Source: Pratylenchus scribneri (taxonomy: Eukaryota; Nematoda; Chromadorea; Rhabditida; Pratylenchidae). Taken from it: DNA of 64,000 nucleotides. The DNA lies in assembly GCA_030063045.1 (NCBI GenBank), contig JAQSEB010000040.1, positions 620,001-684,000 of the forward strand, in the 5' to 3' direction. The translations under genes and the position numbers were made by a program. Of this stretch, positions 56,249 through 64,000 are shown piece by piece. The first letter of the stretch is position 1; each line of letters starts with the position of its first letter. Below the pieces are notes generated by a model, which saw only the letters and a program-made list of their open reading frames with translations, was not told the DNA's origin and made no database searches.

Positions 56249-59200
56249 CTGCACATTTTATATGCTCACTAGAAAATATTCTAATATTTATTTTATTGAA
56301 AAAATTAAATAGCTAAGTGAAACAGGGATTCATACATTTTTGTAAATTTCAAAAAAATCTTTGATTTTTATTTTCATAAAATTTTTAAAAATTGAAAGAA
56401 TTTTAAATTTAAGTAATTCATTGATTTTTTGAATGATGCACATTTTATATGCTCACTAGAAAATATTCTAATATTTATTTTATTGAAAAAATTAAATAGC
56501 TAAGTGAAACAGGGATTCATACATTTTTGTAAATTTTTTAAAAATTTATAGAATTTTAAATTTAAGAAATTCATTGATTTTTTGAATGATGCACATTTTA
56601 TATGCTCACTAGAAAATATTCTAATATTTATTTTATTGAAAAAATTAAATAGCTAAGTGAAATAGGGATTCATACATTTTTGTAAATTTCAAAAAAATCT
56701 TTGATTTTTAATTCTATAAAATTCATTGATTTTTTGAATGATGCACATTTTATATGCTCACTAGAAAATATTCTAATATTTATTTTATTGAAAAAATTAA
56801 ATAGCTAAGTGAAACAGGGATTCATACATTTTTGTAATTTCAAAAAAATTGAAAGAATTTTAAATTTAAGAAATTCATTGATTTTTTGAATGATGCACAT
56901 TTTATATGCTCACTAGAAAATATTCTAATATTTATTTTAATGAAAAAATTAAATAGCTAAGTGAAATAGGGATTCATACATTTTTGTAAATTTCAAAAAA
57001 ATCTTTGATTTTTAATTCTATAAAATTCATTGATTTTTTGAATGATGCACATTTTATATGCTCACTAGAAAATATTCTAATATTTATTTTAATGAAAAAA
57101 TTAAATAGCTAAGTGAAATAGTGATTCATACATTTTTGTAAATTTCAAAAAAATCTTTGATTTTTAATTCTATAAAATTCATTGATTTTTTGAATGATGC
57201 ACATTTTATATGCTCACTAGAAAATATTCTAATATTTATTTTATTGAAAAAATTAAATAGCTAAGTGAAACAGGGATTCATACATTTTTGTAATTTCAAA
57301 AAAATTGAAAGAATTTTAAATTTAAGAAATTCATTGATTTTTTGAATGATGCACATTTTATATGCTCACTAGAAAATATTCTAATATTTATTTTAATGAA
57401 AAAATTAAATAGCTAAGTGAAATAGGGATTCATACATTTTTGTAAATTTCAAAAAAATCTTTGATTTTTAATTCTATAAAATTCATTGATTTTTTGAATG
57501 ATGCACATTTTATATGCTCACTAGAAAATATTCTAATATTTATTTTATTGAAAAAATTAAATAGCTAAGTGAAACAGGGATTCATACATTTTTGTAATTT
57601 CAAAAAAATTGAAAGAATTTTAAATTTAAGAAATTCATTGATTTTTTGAATGATGCACATTTTATATGCTCACTAGAAAATATTCTAATATTTATTTTAT
57701 TGAAAAAATTAAATAGCTAAGTGAAACAGGGATTCATACATTTTTGTAAATTTTTTAAAAATTTATAGAATTTTAAATTTAAGAAATTCATTGATTTTTT
57801 GAATGATGCACATTTTATATGCTCACTAGAAAATATTCTAATATTTATTTTATTGAAAAAATTAAATAGCTAAGTGAAACAGGGATTCATACATTTTTGT
57901 AAATTTTTTAAAAATTTATAGAATTTTAAATTTAAGAAATTCATTGATTTTTTGAATGATGCACATTTTATATGCTCACTAGAAAATATTCTAATATTTA
58001 TTTTATTGAAATAATTAAATAGCTAAGTGAAACAGGAATTCATACATTTTTGTAATTTCAAAAAAATCTTTGATTTTTAATTTTATGAAATTTTTAAAAA
58101 TTGAAAGAATTTTAAATTTAAGAAATTCATTGATTTTTTGAATGATGCACATTTTATATGCTCACTAGAAAATATTCTAATATTTATTTTATTGAAAAAA
58201 TTAAATAGCTAAATGAAACAGGGATTCATACATTTTTGTAAATTTCAAAAAAATCTTTGATTTTTAATTTTATGAAATTTTTAAAAATTGAAAGAATTTT
58301 AAATTTAAGAAATTCATTGATTTTTTGAATGATGCACATTTTATATGCTCACTAGAAAATATTCTAATATTTATTTTATTGAAAAAATTAAATAGCTAAG
58401 TGTAACAGGGATTCATACATTTTTGTAAATTTTTTAAAAATTTATAGAATTTTAAATTTAAGAAATTCATTGATTTTTTGAATGATGCACATTTTATATG
58501 CTCACTAGAAAATATTCTAATATTTATTTTATTAAAAAAATTAAATAGCTAAGTGAAACAGGGATTCATACATTTTTGTAAATTTTTTTAAAAATTTATA
58601 GAATTTTAAATTTAAGAAATTCATTGATTTTTTTTGAATGATGCACATTTTATATGCTCACTAGAAAATATTCTAATATTTATTTTATTAAAAAAATTAA
58701 ATAGCTAAGTGAAACAGGGATTCATACATTTTTGTAAATTTTTTAAAAATTTATAGAATTTTAAATTTAAGAAATTCATTGATTTTTTGAATGATGCACA
58801 TTTTATATGCTCACTAGAAAATATTCTATTATTTATTTTATTGAAAAAATTAAATAGCTAAGTGAAACAGGGATTCATACATTTTTGTAAATTTTTTAAA
58901 AATTTATAGAATTTTAAATTTAAGAAATTCATTGATTTTTTGAATGATGCACATTTTATATGCTCACTAGAAAATATTCTAATATTTATTTTATTGAAAA
59001 AATTAAATAGCTAAGTGAAACAGGGATTCATACATTTTTGTAAATTTTTTAAAAATTTATAGAATTTTAAATTTAAGAAATTCATTGATTTTTTGAATGA
59101 TGCACATTTTATATGCTCACTAGAAAATATTCTAATATTTATTTTATTGAAATAATTAAATAGTTAAGTGAAACAGGGATTCATACATTTTTGTAAATTT

Positions 59201-62200
59201 CAAAAAAATCTTTGATTTTTAATTTTATGAAATTTTTAAAAATTTATAGAATTTTAAATTTAAGAAATTCATTGATTTTTTTAATGATGCACATTTTATA
59301 TGCTCACTAGAAAATATTCTAATATTTATTTTATTGAAAAAATTAAATAGCTAAGTGAAACAGGGATTCATACATTTTTGTAAATTTCAAAAAAATCTTT
59401 GATTTTTAATTTTATGAAATTTTTAAAAATTTATAGAATTTTAAATTTAAGAAATTCATTGATTTTTTGAATGATGCACATTTTATATGCTCACTAGAAA
59501 ATATTCTAATATTTATTTTATTGAAAAAATTAAATAGCTAAGTGAAACAGGGATTCATACATTTTTGTAAATTTTTTAAAAATTTATAGAATTTTAAATT
59601 TAAGAAATTCATTGATTTTTTTTGAATGATGCACATTTTATATGCTCACTAGAAAATATTCTAATATTTATTTTATTGAAAAAATTAAATAGCTAAGTGA
59701 AACAGTGATTCATACATTTTTGTAAATTTTTTAAAAATTTATAGAATTTTAAATTTAAGAAATTCATTGATTTTTTTTGAATGATGCACATTTTATATGC
59801 TCACTAGAAAATATTCTAATATTTATTTTATTGAAAAAATTAAATAGCTAAGTGAAACAGTGATTCATACATTTTTGTAAATTTTTTAAAAATTTATAGA
59901 ATTTTAAATTTAAGAAATTCATTGATTTTTTTTGAATGATGCACATTTTATATGCTCACTAGAAAATATTCTAATATTTATTTTATTGAAAAAATTAAAT
60001 AGCTAAGTGAAACAGGGATTCATACATTTTTGTAAATTTTTTAAAAATTTATAGAATTTTAAATTTAAGAAATTCATTGATTTTTTGAATGATGCACATT
60101 TTATATGCTCACTAGAAAATATTCTAATATTTATTTTATTGAAAAAATTAAATAGCTAAGTGAAACAGTGATTCATACATTTTTGTAAATTTTTTAAAAA
60201 TTTATAGAATTTTAAATTTAAGAAATTCATTGATTTTTTTTGAATGATGCACATTTTATATGCTCACTAGAAAATATTCTAATATTTATTTTATTGAAAA
60301 AATTAAATAGCTAAGTGAAACAGGGATTCATACATTTTTGTAAATTTTTTAAAAATTTATAGAATTTTAAATTTAAGAAATTCATTGATTTTTTGAATGA
60401 TGCACATTTTATATGCTCACTAGAAAATATTCTAATATTTATTTTATTAAAAAAATTAAATAGCTAAGTGAAACAGGGATTCATACATTTTTGTAAATTT
60501 TTTTAAAAATTTATAGAATTTTAAATTTAAGAAATTCATTGATTTTTTTTGAATGATGCACATTTTATATGCTCACTAGAAAATATTCTAATATTTATTT
60601 TATTAAAAAAATTAAATAGCTAAGTGAAACAGGGATTCATACATTTTTGTAAATTTTTTAAAAATTTATAGAATTTTAAATTTAAGAAATTCATTGATTT
60701 TTTGAATGATGCACATTTTATATGCTCACTAGAAAATATTCTAATATTTATTTTATTGAAAAAATTAAATAGCTAAGTGAAACAGGGATTCATACATTTT
60801 TGTAAATTTTTTAAAAATTTATAGAATTTTAAATTTAAGAAATTCATTGATTTTTTGAATGATGCACATTTTATATGCTCACTAGAAAATATTCTAATAT
60901 TTATTTTATTGAAATAATTAAATAGTTAAGTGAAACAGGGATTCATACATTTTTGTAAATTTCAAAAAAATCTTTGATTTTTAATTTTATGAAATTTTTA
61001 AAAATTTATAGAATTTTAAATTTAAGAAATTCATTGATTTTTTGAATGATGCACATTTTATATGCTCACTAGAAAATATTCTAATATTTATTTTATTGAA
61101 AAAATTAAATAGCTAAGTGAAACAGGGATTCATACATTTTTGTAAATTTTTTAAAAATTTATAGAATTTTAAATTTAAGAAATTCATTGATTTTTTGAAT
61201 GATGCACATTTTATATGCTCACTAGAAAATATTCTAATATTTATTTTATTGAAAAAATTAAATAGCTAAGTGAAACAGTGATTCATACATTTTTGTAAAT
61301 TTTTTAAAAATTTATAGAATTTTAAATTTAAGAAATTCATTGATTTTTTTTGAATGATGCACATTTTATATGCTCACTAGAAAATATTCTAATATTTATT
61401 TTATTGAAAAAATTAAATAGCTAAGTGAAACAGGGATTCATACATTTTTGTAAATTTTTTAAAAATTTATAGAATTTTAAATTTAAGAAATTCATTGATT
61501 TTTTGAATGATGCACATTTTATATGCTCACTAGAAAATATTCTAATATTTATTTTATTAAAAAAATTAAATAGCTAAGTGAAACAGGGATTCATACATTT
61601 TTGTAAATTTTTTTAAAAATTTATAGAATTTTAAATTTAAGAAATTCATTGATTTTTTTTGAATGATGCACATTTTATATGCTCACTAGAAAATATTCTA
61701 ATATTTATTTTATTAAAAAAATTAAATAGCTAAGTGAAACAGGGATTCATACATTTTTGTAAATTTTTTAAAAATTTATAGAATTTTAAATTTAAGAAAT
61801 TCATTGATTTTTTGAATGATGCACATTTTATATGCTCACTAGAAAATATTCTAATATTTATTTTATTGAAAAAATTAAATAGCTAAGTGAAACAGGGATT
61901 CATACATTTTTGTAAATTTTTTAAAAATTTATAGAATTTTAAATTTAAGAAATTCATTGATTTTTTGAATGATGCACATTTTATATGCTCACTAGAAAAT
62001 ATTCTAATATTTATTTTATTGAAATAATTAAATAGTTAAGTGAAACAGGGATTCATACATTTTTGTAAATTTCAAAAAAATCTTTGATTTTTAATTTTAT
62101 GAAATTTTTAAAAATTTATAGAATTTTAAATTTAAGAAATTCATTGATTTTTTTAATGATGCACATTTTATATGCTCACTAGAAAATATTCTAATATTTA

Positions 62201-64000
62201 TTTTATTGAAAAAATTAAATAGCTAAGTGAAACAGGGATTCATACATTTTTGTAAATTTCAAAAAAATCTTTGATTTTTAATTTTATGAAATTTTTAAAA
62301 ATTTATAGAATTTTAAATTTAAGAAATTCATTGATTTTTTGAATGATGCACATTTTATATGCTCACTAGAAAATATTCTAATATTTATTTTATTGAAAAA
62401 ATTAAATAGCTAAGTGAAACAGGGATTCATACATTTTTGTAAATTTTTTAAAAATTTATAGAATTTTAAATTTAAGTAATTCATTGATTTTTTGAATGAT
62501 GCACATTTTATATGCTCACTAGAAAATATTCTAATATTTATTTTATTGAAAAAATTAAATAGCTAAGTGAAACAGGGATTCATACATTTTTGTAAATTTT
62601 TTAAAAATTTATAGAATTTTAAATTTAAGTAATTCATTGATTTTTTGAATGATGCACATTTTATATGCTCACTAGAAAATATTCTAATATTTATTTTATT
62701 GAAAAAATTAAATAGCTAAGTGAAACAGGGATTCATACATTTTTGTAAATTTTTTAAAAATTTATAGAATTTTAAATTTAAGAAATTCATTGATTTTTTG
62801 AATGATGCACATTTTATATGCTCACTAGAAAATATTCTAATATTTATTTTATTGAAAAAATTAAATAGCTAAGTGAAACAGGGATTCATACATTTTTGTA
62901 AATTTTTTAAAAATTTATAGAATTTTAAATTTAAGAAATTCATTGATTTTTTGAATGATGCACATTTTATATGCTCACTAGAAAATATTCTAATATTTAT
63001 TTTATTGAAAAAATTAAATAGCTAAGTGAAACAGGGATTCATACATTTTTGTAAATTTTTTAAAAATTTATAGAATTTTAAATTTAAGAAATTCATTGAT
63101 TTTTTGAATGATGCACATTTTATATGCTCACTAGAAAATATTCTAATATTTATTTTATTGAAAAAATTAAATAGCTAAGTGAAACAGGGATTCATACATT
63201 TTTGTAAATTTCAAAAAAATCTTTGATTTTTAATTTTATGAAATTTTTAAAAATTTATAGAATTTTAAATTTAAGAAATTCATTGATTTTTTGAATGATG
63301 CACATTTTATATGCTCACTAGAAAATATTCTAATATTTATTTTATTGAAAAAATTAAATAGCTAAGTGAAACAGGGATTCATACATTTTTGTAAATTTTT
63401 TAAAAATTTATAGAATTTTAAATTTAAGTAATTCATTGATTTTTTGAATGATGCACATTTTATATGCTCACTAGAAAATATTCTAATATTTATTTTATTG
63501 AAAAAATTAAATAGCTAAGTGAAACAGGGATTCATACATTTTTGTAAATTTTTTAAAAATTTATAGAATTTTAAATTTAAGTAATTCATTGATTTTTTGA
63601 ATGATGCACATTTTATATGCTCACTAGAAAATATTCTAATATTTATTTTATTGAAAAAATTAAATAGCTAAGTGAAACAGGGATTCATACATTTTTGTAA
63701 ATTTTTTAAAAATTTATAGAATTTTAAATTTAAGAAATTCATTGATTTTTTGAATGATGCACATTTTATATGCTCACTAGAAAATATTCTAATATTTATT
63801 TTATTGAAAAAATTAAATAGCTAAGTGAAACAGGGATTCATACATTTTTGTAAATTTTTTAAAAATTTATAGAATTTTAAATTTAAGAAATTCATTGATT
63901 TTTTGAATGATGCACATTTTATATGCTCACTAGAAAATATTCTAATATTTATTTTATTGAAAAAATTAAATAGCTAAGTGAAACAGGGATTCATACATTT
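56249..64000. repeat. Satellite array, 153-bp monomer with length variants, runs off the window
   Basis: Every unit contains gatgcacattttatatgctc, tctaatatttattttattg and agggattcatacatttttg. Unit starts at 62341, 62494, 62647 and 62800 give a 153-bp period; other units carry a roughly 34-bp extra block (caaaaaaatctttgattttt). About 48 units are present. Sequence identity is very high in the right part and lower in the first eight units, as expected at an array edge. No coding region was found inside. Confidence 0.95.

Noticed and set aside
56249..64000. CRISPR-like array
   Set aside because: The units are head-to-tail copies with no unique spacers, in a eukaryotic genome; this is a satellite.

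Overview
The window is nuclear DNA of a nematode. It is very AT-rich and has many 40-50 bp introns with nematode-type acceptors. It carries a ZNFX1-type helicase gene, two transthyretin-like (TTL) genes and part of a nematode-type chemoreceptor. A tylenchid such as a root-knot nematode is compatible, but I cannot fix the species. All multi-exon models were built by hand from splice sites and codon phase. There is no transcript evidence behind them.

Left part (1-7 kb) and scattered later (36-39 kb, 47-48 kb): a family of tiny, mostly two-exon genes for CPxC (zinc-ribbon-like) proteins, several with a glycine-zipper segment. Members share an upstream element (core CAGCGCAT), a strong TATA box and, in several, a small 3'-flank hairpin with base-pair covariation. 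Some copies are broken or decayed.

Centre (8.6-22.8 kb, + strand): a complete 26-exon ZNFX1/ZNFX-1 orthologue of about 2203 residues, with a disordered N/Q/R/G-rich N-terminus, an SF1 helicase, NFX1-type zinc fingers and a C-terminal RZ finger. One intron appears to be GC-AG. Tail-to-tail with it (26.0-31.6 kb, - strand) lies a second gene with the C-terminal half of ZNFX1 (NFX1 fingers plus RZ finger) but no helicase. In its place, upstream exons that splice in phase encode what I read as a LOTUS/OST-HTH domain. ZNFX-1 is known to work with the LOTUS protein LOTR-1 in C. elegans germ granules, so a LOTUS-NFX1-RZ fusion beside ZNFX1 is the most interesting object here. A small coiled-coil gene sits between the two.

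Right part: a coiled-coil protein gene of unknown function (33.9-35.9 kb), two TTL genes (39.9-45.4 kb, -), a secreted Cys-rich protein (49.2-50.6 kb, -), a secreted EF-hand protein (52.6-54.3 kb, +) and the last two recognisable exons of a chemoreceptor (55.2-56.0 kb, -). The final 7.75 kb is a satellite with a 153-bp monomer that runs off the window.

Many foldback/MITE elements sit in introns and between genes. Two have TAGGGTTG termini, GC-rich ends and 8-bp target duplications (hAT-like). One of these landed exactly on a 3' splice site and duplicated it.
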